The translations under genes and the position numbers were made by a program. DNA of 64,000 nucleotides from Lucifuga dentata (lineage: Eukaryota > Chordata > Actinopteri > Ophidiiformes > Bythitidae), in NCBI GenBank assembly GCA_014773175.1, contig VXCM01000209.1, positions 67,001-131,000 on the forward strand, written 5' to 3'. The notes beneath the pieces are model-generated. The model searched no databases. It was not told the origin of the DNA and worked only from the letters and a program-made list of their open reading frames with translations. Below, in pieces: positions 1-64,000 of the stretch. Position 1 is the stretch's first letter, and every line of letters starts with the position of its first letter.

Positions 1-740
1 AGAACTTCAGATCCATACCTGCCCTTGAAATTGCCAAGTCTCTGGATCCTGACAAATCCAAAGCCCTTCCTGTGTTCCATGCCTTCACTGGCTGTGACAC
101 GGTAACTGTGTTTGCAACCAGAGGCAAGAAGACAGCATGGGACACCTGGAATGCTGATGACATGGAAATAGACGCCTTCATGACTTTGTCAAAGGCTCCA
201 AAAAGCATTACAGATGAGGTCATTTCCATTGTGGAGCACTTCACAATTCTCTTCTACAATCGCACCAGCAGCCAACTCAACATTGATCAAGCTTGTCCTA
301 AGTTGTTCACAAAGAAAGGAAGAGGAATGGAGCAAATCCTCCCCAACTAAGGATGCACTGGTGCAGCACCTCAAAAGAGAAGTGTACCAAGGAGGACACC
401 GTTGGGGACAAGCACTTGAGGTGGCACCAAATATGCCATCTCCAACAGACTGGGGTTGAATGGACCCAAGTGATTGGAGACTATTGTGTTCAACTCTTCC
501 ACAGACGAGTCAGTCCATCCTTGAACTCTTAAGTTGTGGCTGCAAGAAAGGCTGCTGGGGATATTGCAAATGCAAAAAAAAAAAAAAAAAANAAAAAAAA
601 AAAAAAAAACCTCCTTCAAGTGCACAGTTCTGTGTCAATGTGGAGGAGACTGTGAAGGAGACAGTAAGAATAAGTTCAACAACAACCACAACAAAACATC
701 AAACAAACGTGTTTCTGAAATACATTTTTTAAGTAAATCT
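1..740 (+). pseudogene. broken ORF of a repeat-encoded cysteine-rich protein
   Basis: Three shifted frames together resemble a protein type often seen, uncharacterised, in fish genomes. First comes HAFTGCDTVTVFATRGKKTAW with a long helical stretch (72-350). Next is KDALVQHLKREVYQGG and MPSPTDWG in another frame (214-459). Last is a cysteine-rich end, CGCKKGCWGYCKCKK then CQCGGDCE (about 530-660). Stops, frame changes and a poly-A tract holding an N at 592 break it. It lies in an slc6a11 intron on the opposite strand and begins left of the window. I take it as a fragment of a mobile or multicopy element; its function is unknown. Confidence 0.5.
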
Positions 741-750
741 TTTTAAGCTA

Positions 751-1616
751 CCATATACTCGAGTATAAGCCGAGATTTTATTACCAAATTTCACAAAGCA
801 AATCGGGAGGTCGGCTTATACATGAGAAATTCAAATTTGATCANTTTATTACCAAATTTCACAAAGCAAATCGGGAGGTCGGCTTATACATGAGAAATTC
901 AAATTTGATCAGTTACGGTGATCAGCTGCTGAAATAAATATCATGTTTACCGGTACCGGTGTTAGAGCCATTTCTTGTTTAATTATCGAATGTTTAAAAT
1001 ATTTGATTTGGGAAAAGTGAAATCAAATAAGTTATTATTTTTGAATATTTATATCTTAACTANAAAATATTTGATTTGGGAAAAGTGAAATCAAATAAGT
1101 TATTATTTTTGAATATTTATATCTTAACTAATTGATTAGGTGATGATTGCCGGCTGCTTCATGGAGGAGGAGTCTATAAATTGACTCCTCCTCCAGCTGA
1201 ACGTCTATTTATAGACGCTCAGCTGGAGGCTGATCAGTGTTTATGTGTAACAGGGCAGCGGTATAGCTTTTGACCTCACCTCACGTCATGTTTTGCTGTT
1301 TTGATGTTGAAAATAAATAAGTTACGCAAAGCACAAGAGCACGATGTTATCATTCCAGCGTGAGTTAGGAAGAGAAGCCGATTAAAGCGGTGAACATTTA
1401 AAATAGCCGCCAAAACAGGTACATGGATTATTTTCAGAAAATCAGAGAAATACTATGACAGAAAAAACAGGTAATTTGCTAAACAAATAAATTGATGGAA
1501 CATCATCAGGGGTTAGGGTTATATATGGGTTTCTTTAAAAATCTAAATTTGCAGGTCAAAATCGGGCNGGGGGGTCAGTTTATACATGAGATCAGCTTAT
1601 ACTGGAGTGTATACGT
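751..1616. mobile_element. non-autonomous DNA element with imperfect terminal inverted repeats
   Basis: The left end reads TATACTCGAGTATAAGCCGA and the reverse complement of the right end reads TATACACTCCAGTATAAGCTGA, giving imperfect ~20-bp terminal repeats. No long ORF lies inside. Two internal 67-bp direct copies around Ns at 844 and 1063 are assembly artefacts, so the true length is nearer 730 bp. Two hairpins lie at 1163-1229. I do not assign a superfamily. Confidence 0.55.
1163..1229. repeat. two adjacent hairpins with competing arms
   Basis: GGAGGAGGAGTC (1163-1174) is the exact reverse complement of GACTCCTCCTCC (1183-1194), with an 8-nt loop. CCTCCAGCTGA (1190-1200) pairs with TCAGCTGGAGG (1219-1229), with GTCTAT/ATAGAC inside and one mismatch. 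The middle CCTCC can pair on either side. Confidence 0.8.
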
Positions 1617-2090
1617 TAAGGTCATATTGAATACTGTTCTACTCTTTACAGTCACTGTATTAGAGTTAATGAACAAAAGGTTAAGCTTTTAAAACTCTAC
1701 ACAACAAGCAAGCAAAAACATAATATTATAAACTCTAGCCTAGGTTCTCAGATACAGTAGTTTCCTTCTCACGTCACTGAATTCACCATTAACTATTCAC
1801 CTGAAAAGGTTATGTTGTTGTATATGGTATCATTGTAATACTTGACCATTAAAACATAGGGGAAGACATCACCTATTCCATGTTATCATGTTTGGTTCAG
1901 GAGATATGGTGCAAAGTTTCAGTTACGATGGAAAGTAAAATGGCTGCCATGGCCGACAAGAAGCGTTTTTGCGATGGCACCATTTCTGAAAATGTTCATG
2001 GCCCCAAACTGTACAAGCATACCAAGTTTCATGCTTTTATGAAAAAGTACACATATCACCTCAAATTTGGCATATATCACCTGGACTATT

Positions 2091-2659
2091 ATGCTGCGTT
2101 TGACAGACCTTGGAAGTCAGATTTTTCCCAGTCAGAATTTCCAACTTCCAACCTCAAACCATTCAAGCCAAATGTAAACAAAAAGGCATGGCTGAATGCC
2201 AATAAATACTGTAAGATTAAATAAACTTAGTAATAAATGCTAACTAAAGTAAAGTTAGATTACAGGACTGTTTGGTTGTGTTGTTTTACAATATTAATTA
2301 CAGTGGGATTAAACATTTGTGCAGAGAAGTAATATTCTGAAATTATTTACACTTATGTATCAATGGCAAACAGTTATTATATACTGTAGATAGTTAACTT
2401 GGCGATACATTTTTACCTTTTTATTTCAATATCACATAAGAAAAAATACTTCATTCTTGTGTTAGCTGATCACTTCTATTCATAAAACTCATTTCCACAG
2501 GCGCTGCCATGTTGAGTGACGTCATACTCGTGAAGTCGGGGTAGATAATTTTCGTCCGAGTTTCCCAGTCGGAGCTCCTACTTCAGATGCCGTTCCAACG
2601 CATTTTTCCAAGTAAGAAGTAGGAAAAATCCGAGTTCTGAGGTCTGTTGAACGCAGCAT
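2091..2659 (-). mobile_element. MITE copy 1
   Basis: About 570 bp bounded by ATGCTGCGTTTGACAGACC and its inverted counterpart GGTCTGTTGAACGCAGCAT. The interior matches the copies at 7815 and 8599 in the opposite orientation, including GTTGAGTGACGTCATACTC and the TTGGTTGTGTTGTTTTACA block. There is no coding capacity. Confidence 0.75.
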
Positions 2660-20318
<17,659 letters not shown>

Positions 20319-20344
20319 TGGAGTGGTTTTGTTGGGTCTCTTGT

Positions 20345-20353
20345 CTATATAAA
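20345..20353 (-). promoter_or_regulatory. candidate TATA-like element of slc6a11
   Basis: On the minus strand the sequence reads TTTATATAG about 120 bp upstream of the first-exon donor. This would place a start site near 20318. Support is limited to position and motif; the flanking ~200 bp is richer in C+G than most of the window. Confidence 0.3.
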
Positions 20354-23300
20354 GGAAGATCCCAGACGTGGCAGAGTGACGGTGTATCTTGCACTGGGCG
20401 ATGGATAAGGTGCGACTGCGCTCCCACTCTCCAAGCGGCCACTGTCAAGCGCCTGTTGGATTAAAGCCATCTTATCACCAGTCTAGCTCTCATATCAACA
20501 CAGAGCATGGGGAGACGGGCAGACAGGAGAAAAAAGTTGGACTGATCGAAAGTTAAGCATAAACCCAAAAGCACCCTAGCTGCTAAAAAAAAAAAAAAAA
20601 AAAAAATCCTGAAAATTACGCAATACATTTATGATTAAATCAAAAATATTTTATGTCATGGTGAAATTTAAAATGGCTGTAAACTTATCTGTTTGTAAGG
20701 CATATAGCGTTTCTCATCGAAATTGTATGTAATTGATGAATATTTCTGGATGTATTTCTGGGTGTAGTTTCACGCCTTGATCTCAACACCAAGCTTACAT
20801 CCGGGATTTTGCATCATATGGTGAGACAGTTTAGTTTGGATGCTCCTGGATCAGTAATACTGTAAAGCCAGTGTGTCATCCGCTTTTCAAGACCAATGGT
20901 GGAACTTTGCAGACTTGAAAGATTGCCATCTATGCAATCAGCTTTTAAAAGTAAATGAATAACCTATAATAACATCATGTATGGCCAGAGGTTTCACATT
21001 ACCAGCTTAATTTCAGTGATAAAATATTTTTAGACAGATAGGCTTCACTATGTATGATAAGAATATATATGATATTATAAGAATATATAGAGCCATGTAA
21101 ATGACAACACTAAATTCATATTAAAAAATTACACAAAGCTTTATTTCTTAATCCTGTGGTGTTATTTTGTTAGCTGAAGGCTTGTGGGAAGTCAAGACTT
21201 AATTGTCAAAGAGGCAGTGACCCCCTTTGATTTATGAATTGATGTCTGCTGTCTTGTTCCCTTTGTCAATGCAAGTTTCTCCTGCAGCTTTGCTTTCAGC
21301 ATACCAACTCACACCTCTTTGTTCCTTCTACAAGTCACTCTGCACTCAACCATACAATGCTAATGGATTTCCTCATTTAAAAACATTGGATTGTAGTTGT
21401 CACCACCTAATGATAAATGATCAGATCATCATAAAGTCTTAATAACCCATGCTGCGTCAAAAACAAATGTTTCCTCATAGGCTTAAAAAGGAAGTTTGTA
21501 GGATTTGCTCATACACAAGTTGCTTGCTTGGTTTCCAGGCGTGATAGACTTGGTGCACTAGGAACTCCCTTGACTTTGAAAGACTGACCTAGTCTCTAAG
21601 AATCCCTTCAGGCAAGGGTCACTCGTCATTAGAAGTGAAAAGGAAGTGTCCTGCATAAAAAGTATGGCCACCCAAAGTGGCTGGCAAACACTCACTGAGC
21701 TTTTCAGGCAGAGTCAAGTTCTTTATTTACGTTACCCTGTACAACGTTGTCAGAGCAGGAATGCTTGATGAGGATGAATCTTATACTATTTTTACAGGTA
21801 TGATGAAGACTCTTCATAGGTGTTTTCCTTGTCATTTGTTTTTCTGTGTGTTTCGCAAGAACAGAAGCATTAAATCGATTCCACTGAAAAGTAGTGCATG
21901 TAGCTGCAGTGTAGCGAAAGTGATGATTGTTCTACTGTATAAATAAAAAAAAAAAAAGAAAGAAAGAAAGAAAAAAGTTGTGAGTCTGTCTGGTTCAGTT
22001 GCAGCTTCTTAAGCTCCTGGAAAGCAACAAGTTGTAAGGAACTTTATAAATGGAAAACCTTTCAGTCTAGGACTGGATGGCTTGTTGACAAGATGGCAAT
22101 AGGTCATTTCCCTCGACTACTACCCTTTTGGCATCCTGACTCCAGAATGAGCAAGATGCTTCAAAGTGATTGGCTGCCTTGCTCCTAAGGAACCAGAGAG
22201 TTGTTGTCCAACTGGCTGTTGAAGTCAGGAGGGACAGAGTCACTTTGCTGTCCAGTGAAGACACAAGAAAAAGCCTGTTGCTAGGATACCTATCATCATG
22301 TTTTTACAAAGGAGAAGCAAGTGAGAGAGAAAAGAAGCGATTGTAATAGATAGATGGACCGAAGGAAAGGACTACAGTGTCAACATACTATACTGTGTGC
22401 TATACTACACGAGCAGAGATGGAAGCAAAAGAAGTGGTAAAAAGAAGCAGACAGATGGGAGGGTGGTGAAAAAAAAGGCAGACAGAGAGAGAGAGGAGTT
22501 GATAAAACTGCCTGTCTACATCTCTTTCACTCCTTCTTACCAAATGTTATGTAACAGTGTTGTTGTCTTGTGAAGTACTGAACCTCTGCAGCCAATATCA
22601 TTTCACTGAGCGTAAGACAGGCTGATAGAGCATTGCTATGTACAGAAAAGCTGTTTCTTATTAATTTAGTGTCATACAGTAACAATAACTTGAGAACTGC
22701 ACAAAGATAAAGATGATCACTCATAATATTGATTTGGGACAAGGGACACGTGCACCCAGATCATGCCAGTAAAAAGCCCTCCACAGCATAACAGAGCCAT
22801 GGAGCCCCTCACTGTATCACTCACTCAGGTCTTACCATCCATTATTTCATTAGGAATGGTTTCTCCCTATAGCTCCTTTGAGAGAGCAATGGTTAATTGT
22901 GATATTTTGGAGATGCAAAATTTAAGTTTAGATTTGACTCAAACTGTTTATGCAAGTGTTTGTTTTATTTTTGAAAGTAGGTACTATAAGAGATACTAGG
23001 CTGGAATTTGGTTCTTGCTTTGATTTAATCTAGCACATCTAATGTCTTTTCTCTATTTCTACTGTATAGTATGCAATAATCTTTGAAACTATTGAGAGTA
23101 GTGTGTGGATCTATCTCTTATAGTGTCAATCTTTTAAAAAGTGGAGCTCTAAAGCTGAAAATTAATGTTTTCCTTGTCAATTGAACATGTCAGTGTCACT
23201 TTTTGACACCAAATGAAGCAGTATAAATCGTGGCTCTTAAATATGAAGCAGCTCATTAACATGCTAATCTTCATTGGCTTTTACCTGTAACACACCTCAC

Positions 23301-24204
23301 AACACCGTACCTTAATGGGACACCAATGCGCTGATTAACGTAAGGGAAGCTTTATGAATGAGCTTCAGTTTAGTGTGATGCTGTGTAGTTACTGTGAATT
23401 TTCATGACTTCCACCCATAATATATAGAAAGTTGAAGTTTAATCACTGGACTGAAAAAAGTAGCTTGAAAATATTCCAAAAGGCTTCCTCAGTTTTGCTG
23501 CAGTTTTGTAATATATTAGAATTATTAAAATTTACATTTTCAAAACTTTGATTGAGCAAAACATTCCAGCAGTGTGCAGACCATACACCAACACAATTTT
23601 TTTTTTTTTTTTTTTTTTTGCATTTAGAGGAAATTTGAATGGAAATAACTTTAAGTTAAACTTCTGCAAAACTCCAGGTGATATCTTTGACATTTTTGGA
23701 TCTGAGCCCAATTGAAGAAAGGAACCAAACTGACTGACAATAGACAAAGTCATAACTTCAGCCAGATCTGCCACTCAGCACCTTTCAATGCTAATGCTTC
23801 TCCAAGTGTATAAACCCCTGCTTCAATAGAGACACCACCCCACATCTTTCTATCAACAACAATTTGTTTGAGCAATTCAACAAGACGCCCCTAGAACATT
23901 TAAACACGGGTCACTTCACTGAGAAAGCTTTAGACTGCAATGATGCATAATTTTCAGCAACAACAAAAAGAAACTGCAAGGGAGAGTGAAGAGAAAAGAT
24001 GCTAGGGGAAATGGAAGACAAAGAACCCAGCTCAACAGGTCCACACTCAGGTTCAACAAACTAGCTGTAGCCAATCCACTGCATCTATTCAGTCCATTTG
24101 AATCCAGCTTTTCTTCTACCCACATGTAAGAGTTAGTCTAGTGTACATGAAAGGTAATATTTACATCCACAACAATAAGAGTGACTGTTTCACACTACAG
24201 TAGT

Positions 24205-24207
<3 letters not shown>

Positions 24208-24263
<56 letters not shown>
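24208..24263. repeat. (CA)n microsatellite, intergenic
   Basis: About 28 perfect CA units between slc6a11 and atp2b2. Confidence 0.95.
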
Positions 24264-24265
<2 letters not shown>

Positions 24266-27200
24266 CCACCACCTTACTGATTTCCTTAAAGAGCCCAGCA
24301 CTTCACTTGGCAAGAGAAAAATGTTCAGCAGCTCCCAACCAGGCCACCCAGTAGTGGATGAGACCTGTCAGCAACACCCCCAGGCACATGCCAATAGACC
24401 AATAGACCAGAGAGAGCTGATATTGGTATGCTGAATATTAATACTATCACAGACTGGTGCTAAAGTAACAGCAATTCATTATCCAGTAGCCTTTTACCAC
24501 ATCAACAGCACATACAAACAAAAATATGGATCTACATCTAAATGACATGAATCACTATCACACAAATATTAGTCGTGCAGTCAGCTTAGTGTCTTTGTTC
24601 TCTTCTTTTCTGACTCTCTACACCGATGAAACTCTTTTCACGAGAATATCACTGTAACTGACAGAAGAAGCATTAAAACTGACAGAAAATTGTGATATAT
24701 GTTGAACTTGGTCTTAATTTATGACTGATCTTTAATTAACTCTCAGGCATTTACTGTAAATGGGTTTTCAATATTTCACTGGATTTATGTGAACATCTTT
24801 GTGGTCCAACCCTAGTTTCATCACAGAAATGCCAAACGAAACTATTCTGTCAATATTTATAAATGTCATTCTCAGACATATACAGACAATTCAGTCTCAA
24901 TGCAAGGCAATAATTTTATTCAAGCTTTTCCCTGCTACAGATTCCTCACAGGAGACTGATAATATTAAAACTGATGCACAATAATTATGAATCCAATTAT
25001 TCTTAGTTCTGTCTGTCTCCACCTGCCAGACAGCCTTTTGATGCATGAGCTATTAGTATATCCAGGTGTGCAATGGACCATGGGTAAGGAAGACAAAGTA
25101 GGGGTATCATACTAATAATGGCTGGTTTTCTCTCTCTCTCTTTCTGTTTCTCTGTGATCCGCCTCCTTCCACTCTTCAGCTCATACTTCAGTCAAGATGT
25201 CAAGGTATGTTGATCACTCTGGCAAATATGATATAAGTCTTCCTCTGAATTTGACATTTCACTTATCTTTGGCTGACATCTCAGCATTGACACAATGAGT
25301 AGGGAATGGGACTATTATATTTATGGGGGTTACAGGTGGGATGTAATCACAAACCTGTCTATTGGCTGTCAAAGGAGAATTGAGTGCGAACGTATCTCTG
25401 GGTACGAGACAGAAATAGAGTAAGCAAGCGGAAGGTGTGTGTGTGTCTGTATGTGTGCACACAAATTTATGATTCTTTCCCCAAGCTATGCATTTTATTT
25501 CAAGGGAAGAACATGATTGTAAGATCTTTATCACTGGGGGTTAATGTAAAACCCCCTGAAGATATGAACATAGCCAATTTCTCTTTCAAGCCCTAGAGTA
25601 TGTAATGTAGGAAGTCATTTCAACCAGCCACTTCAGAAGCTGATTTCACTAATTAATTCCTCTGTTTCTGGTTGGGGGTGTGTGATATAACTGGTGAAAT
25701 CACGTGCTTGAGTGCTCTGTTGAAATGAGAAGCATCATGAGAGGCCACACATTTTTTTAATACGAGAAAAAGAGAAATCAGCCTTTCTTCTGCAAAGAAT
25801 CTCTCCCTGGGATTTGTTGAAATGCGTCATGAGCAGTTCTATTTGTTGAATATCAGTGGGCATGTTGGCTATCCATCCATCACACCTATGCACATTTTCA
25901 TAACACTATAATACAAAAAACTATTTTTGCAATGTATTCTCCAAATCAAAAGATAAAGTTGAGAGCCTTAAAATGACAATGAAACAGTTTTACTCTAGTT
26001 TAAAATAAATTCATGAAATTATAGCTAGATAGATTGATCCCAGCATGCCTGTAGCTATTGTCTACACAACATTATATTGGAGATTACATGATTTACAAAC
26101 AATATGGCACAGATGACCTCTACTGGTCACAATTTCTCATTACAATTCACAACTGAATCCAGCCCATCCTCAAGTAATTTATAATGTCAGTTCATTCTTT
26201 CTCCTTAAATGACCCTCATTTTCACACCATCTGAAATAATCTAAAATCGCACAATTACATTTAATGCTAAAACATAACTCATAGTCTTTTGTCAATATGG
26301 TTGTATTTTGTTTTGCTTTGAAGTAAGTCTTGCTGAATGGTGGGATCTTCTGTTTGTAATTCCGAGTTTTGTGGGATGTAACAAGTCACCACATCTAAAC
26401 ATTACATAATGAACCATCAGCATACCTCTAGTGCAATGAATGCATCCGTGTGTGTGTGTGTGTGTGTTTGTGTTTTCCCATGTCATTCCCACAGTCCCAT
26501 CCCCCCAACAGGAACCATAGTCTCCCCATATCCCATTAAGACAATTGCCAAGACTGGCATACAAATGTGCATTTGTGTGTAAATGCCACACACATACAAA
26601 ACACACTAACAGAATGCACACAAATATAAGGCCTAACGACCCATACACACACTGGGCAGAGAAAGAGTAATTTCAAAATCAATCCTTTTGGGGGAAAAGA
26701 GTGGAAAAAAGAATGAGAGCCCCAAAACCTCCACCAGTGTTGGCTGATTGTAAAGGGCTGTCAGTTAGTGCAGGCTTCTATTGGGCCAAAGGGAAGCAGC
26801 AGGATTCAACTTGGGGCCCAATAAAGGGCTATTCTTCCTGGAAATCAGACCTTGCACATGGACTTGAATGCACTCGGCACTAATCTTCCAGGCTGTGGGA
26901 GCCCACTCTATATTCACAGGCTGTACCACCCCAGAGGGCACTGCCTCGCATGCTAATGCTATTACAAATGCTATCAGGCTAATATGCTAATGCTAACACA
27001 GGTGAATGCTAACATACTAAAATCATATGGTCAGAAGGATTCAATTTATCTGTCCAGTTCTTGGTTTTGTTTTTCACCATTGCTCTCACATAAAATGTTA
27101 TATATTTGAACCAATGTCACTTTCAGTTAGTATTGTCCTAAGACGTTTATATGAGATTTAACTTTAACATCAAACCTGTATATATATACAGGTGCTGAAC

Positions 27201-28026
27201 AATAACTACTTTTAAACCAAATTAACAGCATCTGCAGTTCTGCAAAAGTTTGAGTTCCTTTTATGCCATTTATGTTTCCAGCAGGAGTAAGGCATTAAAA
27301 AAAAAAAAAAAAAAAAAAAGACAAACATACTGCACTCAATGACAGACAAAGTTAAATAAGCTCCTACTTTTCTCTGGAGTTGGTGGAGACTAAAACAGAG
27401 CAAGAATGAAGGTTGAACTGACATTCATCAGGTGGACTGGAACATGATGTCGGTGAGCTGCTAATCCTGCTCCATTTCTGCAACCTAGCAGCCAAAAAAT
27501 ATTTAAGTTTTGGTTTATATGGACCCAAATGTGTTTAGAGAGTCACATGCTTACCTGCTCAGTCTGTATATCCTGAAATTGGCAGATATTTCGACTTATC
27601 AAACAAAAAATATAAGTAATACCAAAATAATGGTTGCATGCTGATTTGCCAGCATCTATGAATTGAAAAGGACTAATACTAATGTCATTACTTACACCTG
27701 TGAATTTCATGCTTGGGCAAGTCAAAATCAGTCATGAGAAAGACCTATGGAAAACAAATATTTTGCAGCCTGGCAGAGTTAGAAGGAAGAATTACATCTC
27801 TGTGAGGTTGGTATAACCAAATTCTTTGACAAATTAAAATGCTCTTGATAAGTCAAAACACAATCAGGCAACATGTATGACTACGTCCAATGTGGACAAA
27901 TACAAAGAGGCATACTGAGCTGAGTCTGTGTTAGAGACATGTCTCTGTTTGTCTTTTTGCTTCTTCATCTTTAGTTCAGTGAGTAAAAAAACACATTCCT
28001 GTAGGCATTACAATTCCCAACACACA

Positions 28027-28027
<1 letters not shown>

Positions 28028-28060
<33 letters not shown>

Positions 28061-28086
28061 GCCAGGCTGTTTCTAATGTTGGTGGN

Positions 28087-28133
<47 letters not shown>
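28028..28133. repeat. (CT)n microsatellite, copied around an N
   Basis: Two CT runs (to 28060 and 28087-28133), each followed by AAGGCCAGGCTGTTTCTAAT; an N sits at 28086 between them, so one copy is probably an assembly artefact. Confidence 0.9.
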
Positions 28134-28136
<3 letters not shown>

Positions 28137-29470
28137 GCCAGGCTGTTTCTAATGTTGGTGGTGAAGGTTAATTTTCCAGAGCATTTCTATTTTTCAACCT
28201 GCAGAAAAAACACGATTCATTATCTGTATACATTGACCCCTTTTCACTGGTTCATTAACAATGTTGTGATTCTGAATCTTTTTCTTTTCAGCCTCTTTTA
28301 ACCAGGCAGTGCTCAATTAATCACCCACATCTTGCACTGCAAATTCATATGCTGTATCCTAATTATGGCAATTTCAGGTTCAAATACGATTTATCAACCA
28401 TACAGTACACTTCATCTGCTGACTAATATGGGTAAAAATATGTTAACTGGAGCCTGATATTCTTAATTGTAAATTCTGTGTTATAATTTAAGATTAATGC
28501 AAATGTGGAGATTCACAAGGGAATGAATGGATAGTGACATTAGATTGACTTATGTCTGGCTAAATACTGCCCTCCAGTGGACAACACTGAGTAGCAATTA
28601 TCATGACCACATCACATGGCCACATGAAATCCTCCCCCTTCAGTCATCAAATTGTTTGAATATAACAAAACCCTGTTTGGGTGCATTGTTGTCAATATAG
28701 CACATGGTTTGTGATACATGATCTATTCATTCAACTCACGATCCATCCATCCATTCATCCATTCCATGTTTTGGATAAACATAATTGGCTTGCCAATTTT
28801 CATAACATAGAGCCAACTCAACATGCTCAGCAGGTGCCTCACTTTGTGATAGGTAATGCTTTCCTAATTCAGATGAGGCAGATGACTTAAAAAGCATACT
28901 GTTACAAGCAAGCACTCTTGTTTGTATTGTAAATTAAATTAAACAATGTGTTAAGATGTTTTTAATAGCTTTACACCCCCCACAAAAACTGTAGTTCAAA
29001 TCAACCCTACAAACCTTTAGCATGCTGCAGGCATCGGCATTGCAAGCAATGTTAAGAAATTGACATGTACTCTTTAAAATATCCGCAAACATACCAATAA
29101 CCACAGTACTGTAATGGCCACAATGGCTTCAGTGTAACTGTGGTGGGATGCCTAACATGCTAAAAGCAGGGTAGCATACACTAAAAGAACAAGTTGTTTA
29201 CAGTAGAATTACATGAAAAACCAGTTTGATAGTCAATAAAATGGGAGGGAAAAAAAACATATATATATTCATAGTCATACCCATCACATGTTGAGAGAGA
29301 ACAACCAATCAGAACAGGACATGTCAGATGGGGCCAGGACACACCATGCTCGGTCATGCTGCTCTGGGAGATTTATTTAGTGATTTTTCATTTTTTGTTT
29401 TTATTGTTTTTCACTTGCGCTCCTGTCAGGAGTGTGGTAAATGGGACAGTCAAGCAGCAAGAGTCACAGT

Positions 29471-30002
29471 TCATCATCATCATCACCATCATCATCATCA
29501 TAGTCATCATCATTATCATCTTCATCATCATCATCATCACCTACAGTATCATCATTGCCTCCAGCATTATCCTCCTCCTCATGATGTTATCGTAAACAAT
29601 TTCATAATCAGTTTGCTTTTTCATCAAGCTAGAAAATAATTTACATCACATTGTTTTACTGACTTTTGAGACCACAAACATTCCAGCAACACACTCTAGG
29701 ATTAAGGGTGGGTAACAATCAGAAAAGCATGACTTTTGCATAGTATTAAATGAACAAAGACACTGAGTTCTTCATTTACAATTATTGTATAGATAAAAAA
29801 AAATATCGTAAAAACAAGATGAATGAACACTTAAATCACTTACCCATAAATGGCTAAGAATGCCAAAAGTTATCTGTTGGCATTTCTCTTTTTCTTTGTT
29901 CCACAAACTGCATGCTGCTAAATACAGTACATCGAGGCAGGTGAGAGTATATTGCAAGAAGTATCATTGATATCATTATTATCGTTATCATCAGCGCTAT
30001 CG

Positions 30003-30038
<36 letters not shown>

Positions 30039-30045
30039 CCATCAT
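29471..30045. repeat. two (ATC)n trinucleotide arrays
   Basis: ATC runs at 29471-29540 (imperfect) and 30002-30045, about 460 bp apart in the same orientation, just past the presumed 3' end of atp2b2. Confidence 0.9.
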
Positions 30046-30489
30046 TGTAATTATTGGTTGTCAGTTTGATGAAATCATGGTGTTTAATGTGCATCTGACA
30101 GGAGCTGTGATTGATTACATACAGCCAAACAGCATGTTGGCAGTATGACTTGATGCATGACGGGAGACGGAGTCAGAAAGAGTTCCTGTGTCACACCAGT
30201 CCATACTGAGTTTCTGTCCTCTATATTTACAAAGAATATTTTAAACTTGGTGTCTTTGCATCCTCTTAAAGCTGAAATGTCCTCCTGGATGTAAAAATGG
30301 TTTGAGAATGTCGCCTTAAGTGTTTTGTTGAAAATGCTGTTGTTGCTGTTGTGTTTTTTTTTTTTTTTTTTTTTGTTTTTTGTTTTTTTTTACAGAGAAA
30401 CAAAAGAATCATTAAAACACTGTAAAGGAAAAAAAAAAATTAATAGCTTCTAAGCAGAACAGCAGAATCCAGACTGAAATTAAAGAGAT

Positions 30490-64000
<33,511 letters not shown>

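Larger units (their letters stand above)
20360..30489. other. intergenic region between atp2b2 3' end and slc6a11 promoter (10 kb)
   Basis: No gene, tRNA or other RNA recognised. Contents: poly-A at 20585, AAAG-type run at 21957, poly-T at 23597, CA array at 24208, GT run at 26448, poly-A at 27297, CT arrays at 28028, ATC arrays at 29471 and 30002, poly-T at 30353. Open frames are short and unlike known proteins. Enhancers cannot be seen from one sequence. Confidence 0.6.

Noticed and set aside
20360..30489. A hidden gene or microRNA in the intergenic region
   Set aside because: I found no recognisable protein, tRNA or hairpin beyond simple repeats; absence cannot be proven without expression data.

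Overview
This window is vertebrate, almost certainly teleost, genomic DNA. Two multi-exon genes with GT-AG introns and proteins close to mammalian orthologues lie on the minus strand. The introns are full of dinucleotide, trinucleotide and tetranucleotide microsatellites and of repeats typical of fish genomes. Nineteen single N characters show that it is a short-read draft assembly. I cannot name the species from the sequence.

Transcription runs right to left. From about 30.5 kb to beyond the right edge is atp2b2 (plasma-membrane Ca2+-ATPase 2, PMCA2). The window holds the 3' part of the gene: 16 constitutive or site-A coding exons plus one site-C cassette exon. It runs from the alternatively spliced A-site exons (63.0 and 60.9 kb) through TM3-TM4, the phosphorylation and nucleotide-binding domains, TM5-TM10 and the calmodulin-binding tail to a C-terminal ETSL. 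The exons for the N-terminus and TM1-TM2 lie right of the window. From about 20.3 kb to beyond the left edge is slc6a11 (GABA transporter GAT-3 type). The window holds a non-coding first exon and eight coding exons (about 355 residues, TM1 to TM7). The remaining exons lie left of the window. All exon phases match across both genes and I see no inactivating change.

Layout: 1-3785, slc6a11 intron holding a broken cysteine-rich repeat-encoded ORF, a terminal-inverted-repeat element and a MITE. 3786-20226, slc6a11 exons and introns, with two more MITE copies, a long imperfect inverted repeat and a 21-bp perfect palindrome. 20.4-30.5 kb, intergenic, with no gene recognised. 30.5-64 kb, atp2b2 3'UTR, exons and introns, including a 0.8-kb TAG-type trinucleotide array with a 136-bp higher-order unit, a GATA-type tetranucleotide array and several fish retroposon fragments.

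The two genes act in neighbouring physiology (Ca2+ extrusion and GABA uptake), but nothing suggests shared control. Their adjacency is conserved synteny, seen here as a head-to-tail pair. I found no novel multi-gene system. The most useful observations are the alternative-splice architecture of atp2b2, UG-type repeats crowding splice sites, the perfect palindrome, and an assembly artefact that duplicates 65 bp inside an atp2b2 coding exon.
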